Source of the DNA: Geothrix sp. 21YS21S-4 | GTDB taxonomy: Bacteria; Acidobacteriota; Holophagae; Holophagales; Holophagaceae | Assembly: GCF_030845995.1 (NCBI RefSeq) | Contig: NZ_CP132719.1 | Span: 1,550,001-1,614,000, forward strand | DNA: 64,000 bases | Reading direction: 5' to 3' | Part shown: piece after piece, positions 43,717 through 51,975 of the stretch | How positions within the stretch are numbered: the first letter of the stretch is position 1 | Layout of the letters: each line of letters begins with the position of its first letter | Made by a program: the position numbers and the translations under genes | Notes under the pieces: generated by a model | What the model was told of the DNA's origin: nothing | Databases searched by the model: none | The model's input: only the letters and a program-made list of their open reading frames with translations

Positions 43717-45948
43717 GTGCCTTCAGTTCTGACCCGCTACGTCCTCCGCCGATGGAGCTTTCCCCTCCTGGGAGCCCTCCTCTTCTACGGCCTTCTTCTC
43801 CTGGCCAACGAGATGGTGGCCATCGCCAAGGAGATCTTTTCCGAGGGGGCGCCGCTCCGCTGGCTACTGCCGCTGCTGCTGACCTCCTTGCCGGAAATCC
43901 TGGGGATGGTCCTTCCCATGGCCGCGGTGCTCGGGGGGCTGATGGGCACCCAGCAGTTGATGGAAGGCTCTGAATTGGTGGCGGCCCAGGGGCTTGGCGC
44001 TGGTCGGCGAACCTGGCTGGCCCCTTGGGGCTTCCTCGCCGGAGCCCTCCTGGTCCTGGCCACTTTGAACGCCCACCTGGTGGTGCCGGCTGCGGCGCGA
44101 GTCCAGCAGCACCTCCGGATCCGGATGACGCAAGAGGCGCAGGCCCGCTTCCTTCGGCCGGGCGCCCCACCCTGGTTCCCTCCCAGTGCCCCCCAATCCG
44201 CGTTCTGGGTGTCGCCGGAAGGCCAGATCCACATCATGGAGTCCACCCCTCAGGAGGTGCAGCACCTGACGGCCGCCACCATGACCTACGCGGTGGAAGC
44301 CAAAGCGGACGCCTCCTCGGAGCTGCAACTCCACCTGTCCGGGATCCAGGGGGTTCTCTATCAGACCGCCGGAACGGGCAGCGTGATCCACCTCCATCAG
44401 GAAAAACAGGTTCTGAGGTTCCCGGTTCCTTCGGCCACCCGCCTGTTGCCGCCCACGCCCCTCCGCTACGAGGGGACCTTCGCCCTGTTGAAACAGGCGC
44501 GGGAAGCCCCAGCCGACACACCCGAAGCTCGTGAACGCCAGATCCTCGCCTTGATCGAGGTATGCCGGCGCACCACGCTCCCCATTGCCGCTGTGGCTCT
44601 CCTTCTTCTGGGCATCGGCCTTGGGTTCGGACATCCCCGCTTCTATCGGGGAGGGGCTATTCTGAAGAGCATGCTGGTTATCGTCGTCTACTACTTGATG
44701 ATGAAATACTTTGAAAACATGTGGTTGGCTCAAAAATTGAAAACGGTTGTGCCCCTTCTTCTCGTTCCCTTCCCATTTCTCATCGCCGGATGGCTGGTCC
44801 TTCGTCAGCGGCTGAAACCCCACCATCCCAGTCGCTTCGGACGAAACCTCTCGCCCCTTCTCGGGCCGTTTCGCACGCGCTTTGCCCCGATCTTTGGCGG
44901 AGTAGCAAAAGTGAAGGCCAATTTCCTCTGCTGGATCCACGGCAAGGGGACCCAGCACGGCATTCTCCGCCACTGGTCGAGCCTGGCCTGGTGGCGCAAC
45001 TGGATGTCCACCCTGGGCAGCCTGCTGGTATTGAATCTCCTGGTGGAATACGCCACCCTCGCTGGAGATCTATCTAAGAACGGCGTGCATCTTCATGTCT
45101 TTGTTCGTTATTGGTTCTGGAACCTCCCCCCCTTCCTAGTAGTTGCGCTACCCATGGCCTTCCTGCTGGGAACCCTCCTCTCCCTCTCGGAGGCGGCTCT
45201 CAGCCGGGAATGGCTCGCCATGCGAGCGGGAGGCGTCAGCCTTCTCCGCTGGCTATGGAGCAGCCGCTATGCCTGGGGAGTGGTCACGCTGCTCACGATG
45301 GTGCTTCAGATCTGGGTGGCGCCCATCGCCATGAATCACGCCAACAAGCTTTACCGAAGAATTCTCAATCGGTCTGAAATCCAATCTTCGGCCCATCCCT
45401 GGCTTCACCTGGGCTCCACCGGGGTCCTGTGGCATCTGCAAGCCGATCAGCGGTGGGGGTTTCCACTCAAAGCCGCCGGCGAGGCCCCGATCCTGCTCCA
45501 TTGGCGCCTGGGCGCTCCCTATTCCGAAGCCTTGGCCTGGGGGGGGCTCGGACTGGTCCAGGGGCCCGCGGCGGATCGCCTCTTCCCCGCGGAGGCCCTC
45601 AGGGAATCCGCCTCGGCCGAGGAATCCCGCACCACGGATCTCTTCCATTGGCAGCGGTGGGCGCCCGATCCTCAGCGCGCCTACATGCTGTGGAGCCGAC
45701 TGCTCGGCTGGCTGGCGGGCCCCTGCCTCGTCGTGGCCATGCTTTCCTTCGCCTTTCCCGGCCCGCGGCAGGGACGAGGTCAGGCCCTGGGCGCGGGACT
45801 GGTGGCGGGGTTGGTCTACCTCGGTCTGCAGACCCTGTTCGGGGGCGCGGCCCGAGCCGCCGAGATCCCCGCCTACTGGGGAGCCGCCGCTCCCCTTCTC
45901 TTCCTATTGTCGATCTCTCTGCTGCGCTTGCGCCGCCTGAAGACCTAG
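43717..45948 (+). CDS. LptF-LptG fusion, LPS-export ABC permease
   Basis: 743 residues, about twice the size of LptF or LptG. Two YjgP/YjgQ domains in tandem: the first (about 1-370) starts LTRYVLRRWSFPLLGALLFYG with LPEILGMVLPMAAVLGGLMG, and the second (about 415-743) starts WWRNWMSTLGSLLVLNLLVE with NLPPFLVVALPMAFLLGTLLSLSE. Each has a periplasmic jellyroll between membrane helices. Together they would be both halves of the LptB2FG permease that lifts LPS from the inner membrane. GTG start. lptB is not in the window. Confidence 0.88.
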   Translation: MPSVLTRYVLRRWSFPLLGALLFYGLLLLANEMVAIAKEIFSEGAPLRWLLPLLLTSLPEILGMVLPMAAVLGGLMGTQQLMEGSELVAAQGLGAGRRTWLAPWGFLAGALLVLATLNAHLVVPAAARVQQHLRIRMTQEAQARFLRPGAPPWFPPSAPQSAFWVSPEGQIHIMESTPQEVQHLTAATMTYAVEAKADASSELQLHLSGIQGVLYQTAGTGSVIHLHQEKQVLRFPVPSATRLLPPTPLRYEGTFALLKQAREAPADTPEARERQILALIEVCRRTTLPIAAVALLLLGIGLGFGHPRFYRGGAILKSMLVIVVYYLMMKYFENMWLAQKLKTVVPLLLVPFPFLIAGWLVLRQRLKPHHPSRFGRNLSPLLGPFRTRFAPIFGGVAKVKANFLCWIHGKGTQHGILRHWSSLAWWRNWMSTLGSLLVLNLLVEYATLAGDLSKNGVHLHVFVRYWFWNLPPFLVVALPMAFLLGTLLSLSEAALSREWLAMRAGGVSLLRWLWSSRYAWGVVTLLTMVLQIWVAPIAMNHANKLYRRILNRSEIQSSAHPWLHLGSTGVLWHLQADQRWGFPLKAAGEAPILLHWRLGAPYSEALAWGGLGLVQGPAADRLFPAEALRESASAEESRTTDLFHWQRWAPDPQRAYMLWSRLLGWLAGPCLVVAMLSFAFPGPRQGRGQALGAGLVAGLVYLGLQTLFGGAARAAEIPAYWGAAAPLLFLLSISLLRLRRLKT

Positions 45949-45950
45949 CC

Positions 45951-47093
45951 GTGTGTTCCCTCCTCCTGGAGACCGCCCTCGCCCCCTTGCGGAAACATCC
46001 CACGCTACGCCCGGGGAACCGCGTACTGGCCGCCATGTCCGGCGGCGTGGACAGTTCCGTGATGGCGGCGCTCCTGCAACACGCCGGTTATGAGGTCATC
46101 GGCGTTTCCATGCAGTTGTTCGACAAGAAGACCGTTCAAGCTTCGGATGGCAAGTGCTGCACATTGGATGATTTCCAGGATGCCCGGCGAGTGGCTCATG
46201 AACGTGGGTTCGCCCACTACGTGATGAACTTCGAGGAGCGTTTTCGCGAGACGGTGATTCAAGGCTTCATCCAGGGCTACCTGGATGGGGAAACCCCCAG
46301 TCCTTGCATTCGCTGCAATCAATATCTCAAGTTCTCCGCCGTAATGGAGCGGGCCGAGGCGTTGGAGGCTCCCTTCGTGGCGACGGGCCACTACGCGTCC
46401 ATCCGCCAATCCCAGGGGTATTGGCATCTCCACAAGGCTTCGGATCCCGCCAAGGATCAGAGCTACTTTTTGTTCCACCACACCCAGGCGACCCTGGCCC
46501 GGACGCTCTTTCCCTTGGCCTCTCTCACCAAGCCGGAGGTCCGGCTGCTGGGCGCCGAGTTGGGGCTGCATTTGGCGGAAAAGCCCGAAAGCCAGGAGAT
46601 CTGCTTCGTCACCCAGGATCGCTACGACGCCTTTCTGGAAGAGGAAGGCTGTGCTCCGGCAACTGGAAGCGGCGACATCCGCCACCTGGATGGCCGCATC
46701 CTCGGCCGCCACCGGGGCTACTGGCGGCACACGGTGGGCCAGCGCCGGGGGCTGGGTGTGGCCTATGCGGAACCGCTGTATGTCGTCCGCCTGGACCCCG
46801 CGACCAACACCGTCTGGGTGGGCGTGGAGGCAGATCTGTTCACCCGCGACCTGGTGGCCCGGGAACTGAGCTGGGTGACTGAAGCGCCGGAGGGCCCCCT
46901 CGTCTGCGAGGCGCGGATCCGCAGCCGATCCCCGGAAGCCGAGGCCGTGGTGATTCCCCTGCCGGACGGGCGGGTGAAGGTGGCGTTCGCGGAACCCCAG
47001 CGAGCCATCGCCGCGGGCCAAGCCGTGGTTTTCTACCGGGACGGAGAAGTGTTGGGCGGCGGATGGATCGACGGGCGTTCCGGCTCCCTGTGA
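45951..47093 (+). CDS. mnmA: tRNA-specific 2-thiouridylase MnmA
   Basis: 380 residues. PP-loop AAMSGGVDSSVMAALL for ATP, the catalytic Cys in PCIRCNQ and the second in QEICFVTQD, plus the insertion GKCCTLDDFQDA typical of MnmA. Puts the 2-thio group on U34 of Lys, Glu and Gln tRNAs. Starts with GTG at 45951, two bases after the lptFG stop; the next ATG would lose the N-terminus before the P-loop. Confidence 0.95.
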   Translation: MCSLLLETALAPLRKHPTLRPGNRVLAAMSGGVDSSVMAALLQHAGYEVIGVSMQLFDKKTVQASDGKCCTLDDFQDARRVAHERGFAHYVMNFEERFRETVIQGFIQGYLDGETPSPCIRCNQYLKFSAVMERAEALEAPFVATGHYASIRQSQGYWHLHKASDPAKDQSYFLFHHTQATLARTLFPLASLTKPEVRLLGAELGLHLAEKPESQEICFVTQDRYDAFLEEEGCAPATGSGDIRHLDGRILGRHRGYWRHTVGQRRGLGVAYAEPLYVVRLDPATNTVWVGVEADLFTRDLVARELSWVTEAPEGPLVCEARIRSRSPEAEAVVIPLPDGRVKVAFAEPQRAIAAGQAVVFYRDGEVLGGGWIDGRSGSL

Positions 47094-47128
47094 CCCTCGC
47101 CCGCAACTCGCGCCGATAGCCTTCCAGG

Positions 47129-47656
47129 ATGGACAGCTATCGCCTCTGGGTTCAGGCCCATCCCTTCCTTTCCGCGGCCCTTCAGTTCGCCATCCTCGGG
47201 ACCCTGGGCGAGGCGGTGGCCGCCAGCCTGCGGAACCGCCGGCCCTCCCTGCCCTGCACCTTTCCCCAGCTCCTCGCCAAGGCCATCGCGTGGGCGGTCC
47301 TGGGCTTGGTCATCAAGGCCGGTTTCGTGGGAATGAAGGGGTTCACCCGGGCGCTGGTAGACCATCACGTCCTTCCCGCCTTCCTCGGCGCGGGCTTCGG
47401 CTGGGCGCTGGCGCTCTCCACCCTCACGAATGTGTTTTTCGGTCCGCAGATGATGCTGTTCCACCGCGTGGAGGACAACCTGATCCTCCGGCGGCGGGGC
47501 TTCGACGGGATGGCGCCCGCCCTGTGGACCCTCCTGTGGTTCTGGATCCCGGCGCACACCCTGACCTTCAGCCTGCCCGCGGACTATCAGGTGGGGTTGG
47601 CCGCGCTGTGGTCCTTGGCGCTGGGGATCATCCTCGGCCTCCGCGCCCGGAACTGA
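47129..47656 (+). CDS. Small membrane protein, possibly Mpv17/PMP22-like
   Basis: 175 residues with about four hydrophobic segments (15-32, 48-68, 82-105, 130-172). The C-terminal WTLLWFWIPAHTLTFSLP-(x)-LAALWSLALG resembles the end of Mpv17/PMP22 proteins, whose W-x2-Q/W-x2-N/I-P pattern is similar. That comparison is weak. Convergent and directly abutting the Memo-family gene, with no visible terminator between. Confidence 0.6.
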   Translation: MDSYRLWVQAHPFLSAALQFAILGTLGEAVAASLRNRRPSLPCTFPQLLAKAIAWAVLGLVIKAGFVGMKGFTRALVDHHVLPAFLGAGFGWALALSTLTNVFFGPQMMLFHRVEDNLILRRRGFDGMAPALWTLLWFWIPAHTLTFSLPADYQVGLAALWSLALGIILGLRARN

Positions 47657-48772
47657 TCACGGAAGCGCGTACGCAACGGCCGGATAGCTCACGAAGTGGT
47701 AGAGGTTGGCCTCCGCGGTGACGCCGAGGCCGAGATCTCCGACAGGGAGCTGCGGAAAGCCGATGGACGTTCCGAACGCCACGGGCCGTCCCACCGGCGC
47801 GGGCAGGCCCAGGTTCCGAGCCGCTTCGCCCAGCAGCAGGAGGCCGAACGGAATGGAGAAGCGCCCGCACCAGGGCATCCGGTACTCGTCCGGGCTCTCG
47901 GGGTTGACCACCGCTTCGAAGAATGCCCGGGCCTTGTCGGAGGACACCGGCCCCGCCAGAGGTCCCGTCAACAAGCTCCGGTCCTTCGCCACCGCCGCCG
48001 TGTAGGCCGCGACCCCACCCAGCCCGTGCGGCGTGTACTTGAAGTCCGCGCCGTAGTGGATGCCGTCGGAAGAGATGACCACCGCGACGTCCTTCCCCAG
48101 GCGCCACTTCCGGACGGCCATCGCGTCGGCGAGAGCCTTTCCCAGGTGGGAGGCCATGTCCTGGAACCGGGGGAACGACGCGGAAGGCACCAGGATCGGA
48201 ATGATCTCGACTTCCGGATTCTGATGCTTCAGCCAATAGGCGATGGCTTCCACGGAATGCTCGCTGTCGTACATGGCGGCGCTCCGGAGGACATCCGCGG
48301 GAGGGAGGCGGGCGAGCAACTCCTCTCGAAGGCCCGACACGGGGATCTCCCCATCGGGCGAGCGCCAGGAACGGTAGGGGTCGAACACCAGCGCGTCCTT
48401 CGCCCCGAACTTGCGGTACTTGTGGAAGACGCCCACCAAAACGATGGTTCGGGCCGTCACCAGGGGGAGGATCCGGCGGTAGACCCGACCCGCGTACACG
48501 TAGTCGTCGTGCGGGCAGATCACTCCCGCCACGCCGGGCGATGGCGGAGGGCCGAAGACCTCCGGTTCCGGCGGCAGCGCGGAGAGGTCCCACACCTTGG
48601 CCATCGTTTCGGCACGAGACGCGAATCCCACCGCGTCCCGCTGGCCGCGCACGTCGCCGCGCGAAGGAATCCCCATTCCCTTCCGGACTTCCTCCAGGCT
48701 CGGCGGCGCTTGAGCAGAAGCGCAACACGCGAATAGGAAGCAGGACGCGAGGACAGCCGGGACCAGGGACAT
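47657..48772 (-). CDS. Secreted Memo-family protein (AmmeMemoRadiSam B-like)
   Basis: 371 residues. After a signal peptide (LVPAVLASCFLFACCASAQA) comes a Memo domain: GVAGVICPHDDYVYAGRVY, MYDSEHSVEAIAYWL, PILVPSASFPRFQDMA, VVISSDGIHYGADF, with the His/Asp/His pattern of the aromatic-dioxygenase-like fold. Typical Memo proteins are cytosolic and about 260-300 residues; this one is longer and apparently exported. No AmmeMemoRadiSam partner (radical SAM or AMMECR1) is adjacent. Confidence 0.8.
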   Translation of the reverse strand: MSLVPAVLASCFLFACCASAQAPPSLEEVRKGMGIPSRGDVRGQRDAVGFASRAETMAKVWDLSALPPEPEVFGPPPSPGVAGVICPHDDYVYAGRVYRRILPLVTARTIVLVGVFHKYRKFGAKDALVFDPYRSWRSPDGEIPVSGLREELLARLPPADVLRSAAMYDSEHSVEAIAYWLKHQNPEVEIIPILVPSASFPRFQDMASHLGKALADAMAVRKWRLGKDVAVVISSDGIHYGADFKYTPHGLGGVAAYTAAVAKDRSLLTGPLAGPVSSDKARAFFEAVVNPESPDEYRMPWCGRFSIPFGLLLLGEAARNLGLPAPVGRPVAFGTSIGFPQLPVGDLGLGVTAEANLYHFVSYPAVAYALP

Positions 48773-48870
48773 AGGCGGAGGGCTCCGGCGCCAACGTAGC
48801 ACCTCCAGAAACACGCGGTGCGCCGGACCACCTGCGTGCCTGCCGCGATTCAATTCCGACCGACGCGAAA

Positions 48871-48890
48871 AAGCCCCCTCGCGGGGGCTT
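48871..48890 (-). terminator. Terminator of tRNA-Cys
   Basis: AAGCCCCC pairs with GGGGGCTT (48871-48890) around a short loop, with five T after it on the minus strand. It lies 4 bases beyond the tRNA 3' end. Confidence 0.8.
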
Positions 48891-48894
48891 CGTC

Positions 48895-48969
48895 TGGAGG
48901 CGCCGATCGGAATCGAACCGATGGATACAGGATTTGCAGTCCCGGGCCTTACCACTTGGCTACGGCGCC
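48895..48969 (-). tRNA. tRNA-Cys (GCA)
   Basis: 75 bases with encoded CCA: acceptor GGCGCCG / CGGCGCC, discriminator U73 as expected for Cys, anticodon loop CTGCAAA (GCA), T-arm GGTTCGATTCC. Confidence 0.93.
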
Positions 48970-49000
48970 TTGGTCTTGCGGTGGAGCGTTCAAACAATGC

Positions 49001-49018
49001 GGGCCGCTTTCGCGGCCC
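49001..49018. terminator. Small hairpin between tRNA-Cys and tRNA-Gly
   Basis: GGGCCGC (49001-49007) pairs with GCGGCCC (49012-49018), loop TTTC. It could be a processing signal of a two-tRNA transcript. Confidence 0.45.
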
Positions 49019-49024
49019 GGTGAG

Positions 49025-49099
<75 letters not shown>

Positions 49100-49135
49100 G
49101 TGAGACCTCAAGACTAGCGGTGGTGCGCGATTCGG

Positions 49136-49570
49136 TCAACGGTCTTTTTCGGACCGGCAGGTGGGACACACGCCGAACAGCATGAGTTGATGGCGCGTGA
49201 CGCGGAACCCGGAAAGGCGTTCCAGCTCCGTAAGGGAGGCGTCGATGCCGCAGCCGTCCACCTCGGTGGTGCGGCCGCACCGCTCGCATTGAAGGTGGTG
49301 GTGGTGATGGCGCGAATCGCAGCGGACGAAGCGCATCACCTGGTCGGGACCGACGATGCTCTCGGCCCAACCTTCGCTTACGAAGCGCTCCAGGTTCCGG
49401 TAGACGGTGGGCAACCCCGACCGCCGCTCCGGCATCCGCTCCCAGATCTCCTCCACCGTGAGGGGCCGGTCCGAATCCTTCAGCACGCGAAGGATGCCTT
49501 CCCGCTGGGGAGTCTGCCGCATCCCCGCGGCGCGCAGGGAAGGAGTGGGTGCGGTGGCTTGGTCCGACAT
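49136..49570 (-). CDS. Fur-family metalloregulator
   Basis: 144 residues. N-terminal winged helix (GMRQTPQREGILRVL, GLPTVYRNLERF). The metal and dimer region is HHHHHLQCERCG with Cys-x2-Cys, and FGVCPTCRSEKDR supplies a second Cys pair. The Cys-x2-Cys structural zinc site and His cluster fit Fur, Zur and PerR alike; nothing near it tells the metal. Start at ATG 49570. Divergent from the histidine kinase gene by about 37 bases. Confidence 0.88.
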   Translation of the reverse strand: MSDQATAPTPSLRAAGMRQTPQREGILRVLKDSDRPLTVEEIWERMPERRSGLPTVYRNLERFVSEGWAESIVGPDQVMRFVRCDSRHHHHHLQCERCGRTTEVDGCGIDASLTELERLSGFRVTRHQLMLFGVCPTCRSEKDR

Positions 49571-49606
49571 GGCTTTAGCATGGCAGATTCGGGCATTCTG
49601 GGGCCT

Positions 49607-51292
49607 ATGCTCCAGCGCACATTGGGCCGTCTGGGTGGGCCGGATTCCAGTCCGCCTTTCCTTCCCCTCGCCTTCCGGCTGTTCGCCAGCTTCGGCCTGC
49701 TCATTCTGCATCTAGCCCTGCCCGAAGAGGGCCGCGCCGCGGGGCCGGGAGAGGGCATCTACCTGGCGAGCCTGGGCCTGCTGTTCGCCGAAGCCGCCTG
49801 GGAATGCGGCCGGGGGCTGCGGCAACACGAGGCGCTCTTCCCGACTCCCGCCCTCGTGTGGATCCGCTGGAATCTGGCGCTGGACCTGCTTCTGGTGGCC
49901 CTCGTCCTCGCCTTCCAGGGCGTGATGCAGGAGCGCCTTTCCACGCTGTACATCTTTCCGGTGCTGGCGTCGGCGTTCTACCTGGGCACCGTGGAGATCG
50001 TGTGGGTGGGCGTGTTGTCCTCCTCCTCCCACATCCTCCTGGTGTCGGCCTTTGCGAGCGGCCTTCTCCCCCCCTTCGGCCTGTCGGGGGAGGGCGCCGC
50101 GCCCGAAGGTGCCCGGCTGGCCTTCCTCCTGGGCATCGCCTCGCTCCAGATCTTTGCGACGACGCTCGTGGTGGTGCTCATCCGGCGCAACCTGGAGCGC
50201 CTCCGGACGGATCTCAGCGCCAGCGAAGCCACGGTGGACGAACTGGCGGCGCTCCATCGCCGGGTGGTGGATTCCATGTCCTCGGGCTTGATCACCCTGG
50301 ATCCGGCGGGACGGATCACCTCCGCCAATCCCGCGGCCGAGGCCATTCTGGGGCGGGCCGTCTCCCTGGGCGCGCCCCTCCAGTCCTTCCTGCCAGGGGG
50401 AGATCCCCTGCCCGCCCAGCACGGATGGGAGCACCGCTTCGAGCGGGTGGTGGTCCTGGAGGGCCGCGGCCAGCGCATCCTGGGCGGCCACCTCACCTCG
50501 CTTCGGGGAGCGGATGGGAGGGAATCGGGCCAGCTCCTGCTGTTCCAGGACCTCACGGAACTCAAGGCGCTGGAGGAGCGGACGCGCATCAGCGAACGCC
50601 TCGCCGCCATCGGCCAGCTCACCGCGGGCTTGGCCCACGAGCTGCGGAATCCCCTGGCCTCCATCAGCGGATGCGTCCAGCTCCTCCGTCAGCGGGAGGG
50701 GCCCCCGGACGTCCAGGAGCGGGTTCTCGGCATCCTTGAGCGGGAGACCCACCGGGTAGGGGCCATCGTCTCGGATTTCCTCGATTTCGCCCGCCCCGAG
50801 GCCCCTCCGGGCGTCCGGTTGTCCCTGGCGAAGGTGCTGGAGGAGGCCCGGGCCAGCTGGGAGATGGATCCCCGCGCGGAGGGGCTCTCGTTGGTCATCC
50901 ATCCTCCGCCGAAGGCTTTTCTGTGGGCGGATCCCCTGGGCCTCCACCGGGTGCTGATGAACCTCCTCAGCAATGCCCGAAAAGCCGTGCAGGGACGGAA
51001 GGAGCCCCAGGTCAGCCTGACGGCCAGCTTGAGGGAAGGCGCCCTTCGCATCACCGTGGCCGACAACGGGTGCGGGATGACGCGGGAACAGCTCGACCGC
51101 CTGTTCGTCCCTTTCGCGGGCAGCTTCGAGGAAGGCTCTGGGCTCGGAATGAGCCTGGTCTACAAGTTCACGGAGGCCATGGGCTGGCGCATCGCCGTGG
51201 ACAGCCGGCCGGAAAAGGGCACGCGGGTCCAGATCATCATGCCCGGCGCGATCTCCGAGGAGACCCTGGCGGATCCTAGAGATTCACAGTAA
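49607..51292 (+). CDS. Membrane sensor histidine kinase with PAS domain (PilS/NtrB-like)
   Basis: 561 residues. Six hydrophobic segments (about 20-180), then a PAS domain (about 220-330; SGLITLDPAGRITSANPAAE), the H-box LAHELRNPLASI, N-box NLLSNARKAVQ, DNGCGMT and GSGLGMSL. The layout of polytopic N-terminus plus PAS plus kinase matches PilS-type kinases. No response regulator gene follows; the next gene is hfq. The start is ATG 49607 or ATG 49580 (nine residues longer). Confidence 0.88.
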   Translation: MLQRTLGRLGGPDSSPPFLPLAFRLFASFGLLILHLALPEEGRAAGPGEGIYLASLGLLFAEAAWECGRGLRQHEALFPTPALVWIRWNLALDLLLVALVLAFQGVMQERLSTLYIFPVLASAFYLGTVEIVWVGVLSSSSHILLVSAFASGLLPPFGLSGEGAAPEGARLAFLLGIASLQIFATTLVVVLIRRNLERLRTDLSASEATVDELAALHRRVVDSMSSGLITLDPAGRITSANPAAEAILGRAVSLGAPLQSFLPGGDPLPAQHGWEHRFERVVVLEGRGQRILGGHLTSLRGADGRESGQLLLFQDLTELKALEERTRISERLAAIGQLTAGLAHELRNPLASISGCVQLLRQREGPPDVQERVLGILERETHRVGAIVSDFLDFARPEAPPGVRLSLAKVLEEARASWEMDPRAEGLSLVIHPPPKAFLWADPLGLHRVLMNLLSNARKAVQGRKEPQVSLTASLREGALRITVADNGCGMTREQLDRLFVPFAGSFEEGSGLGMSLVYKFTEAMGWRIAVDSRPEKGTRVQIIMPGAISEETLADPRDSQ

Positions 51293-51489
51293 ACTTCCGG
51301 CAGTCTTCCAGCATCCAATCAGCACACACCCTTGCGGGGTCCGCACGGCACCTGCCACAGTGGTTCATTCCCTTCCCGTCTCTTCGGTTCCAAGCCCTTC
51401 GCGGCAGGCGCTGTCCAGATTTCCGGAATGGAAGGCCCTTCGCCGACGCCTTTGACATCCCCGCGCCGCCTGCCGGTCCAGGATCCGCC

Positions 51490-51972
51490 ATGAACCGTAA
51501 GCTCATTCGACCGAACCTCAGCGAGCTCAAGGATAAGCTCGGGCTGCCCGCCAAAGGAGGGAGCGCGGAGGCGATGACGCCCGTTCCGCCCGCCCTCACC
51601 GCCAGCGGCGAACCGAATCCCGCCACCAATCCAGCGGCGCCCACGGCTCCGCAGGGGCTCGGGAGCCCCCGCCGGAAGATCGCTCCCCCGGAGCAGACGA
51701 ACGCCGAGAGCTTCTACTACCTCAAGCAGATGCAGTCGAAAACGCCGATGGTCATCGTCCTCCAGGACGACGAGAAGGTTCGCGGCGTGATCGAGTGGTA
51801 CGACAAGCACTGCCTGAAGATCAATCGGGTCAAGGAGCCCAACGTCCTCGTGCCCAAGCACAACATCAAATACATCTACAAGCAGGAGGAGGAACCGCGG
51901 ATCCGCCGGAGCCGTGCGGCCAAGAAGGAGGAGCCCGCGCCCGCCGACGTGGAGGTCCCGGTCTTCGACTGA
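51490..51972 (+). CDS. hfq: Hfq with extended N- and C-termini
   Basis: 160 residues. The Sm fold is at about 70-130: FYYLKQMQSKTPMVIVLQDDEKVRGVIEWYDKHCLKI (Sm1-like) and EPNVLVPKHNIKYI (Sm2-like KHxI). Around it are a ~70-residue Pro/Ala-rich N-terminal extension and a basic-to-acidic tail. Hfq in E. coli is 102 residues with the Sm part at the very N-terminus, so the position of the Sm domain here is unusual. Followed directly by pdxA (3 bases). Confidence 0.78.
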   Translation: MNRKLIRPNLSELKDKLGLPAKGGSAEAMTPVPPALTASGEPNPATNPAAPTAPQGLGSPRRKIAPPEQTNAESFYYLKQMQSKTPMVIVLQDDEKVRGVIEWYDKHCLKINRVKEPNVLVPKHNIKYIYKQEEEPRIRRSRAAKKEEPAPADVEVPVFD

Positions 51973-51975
51973 TCC

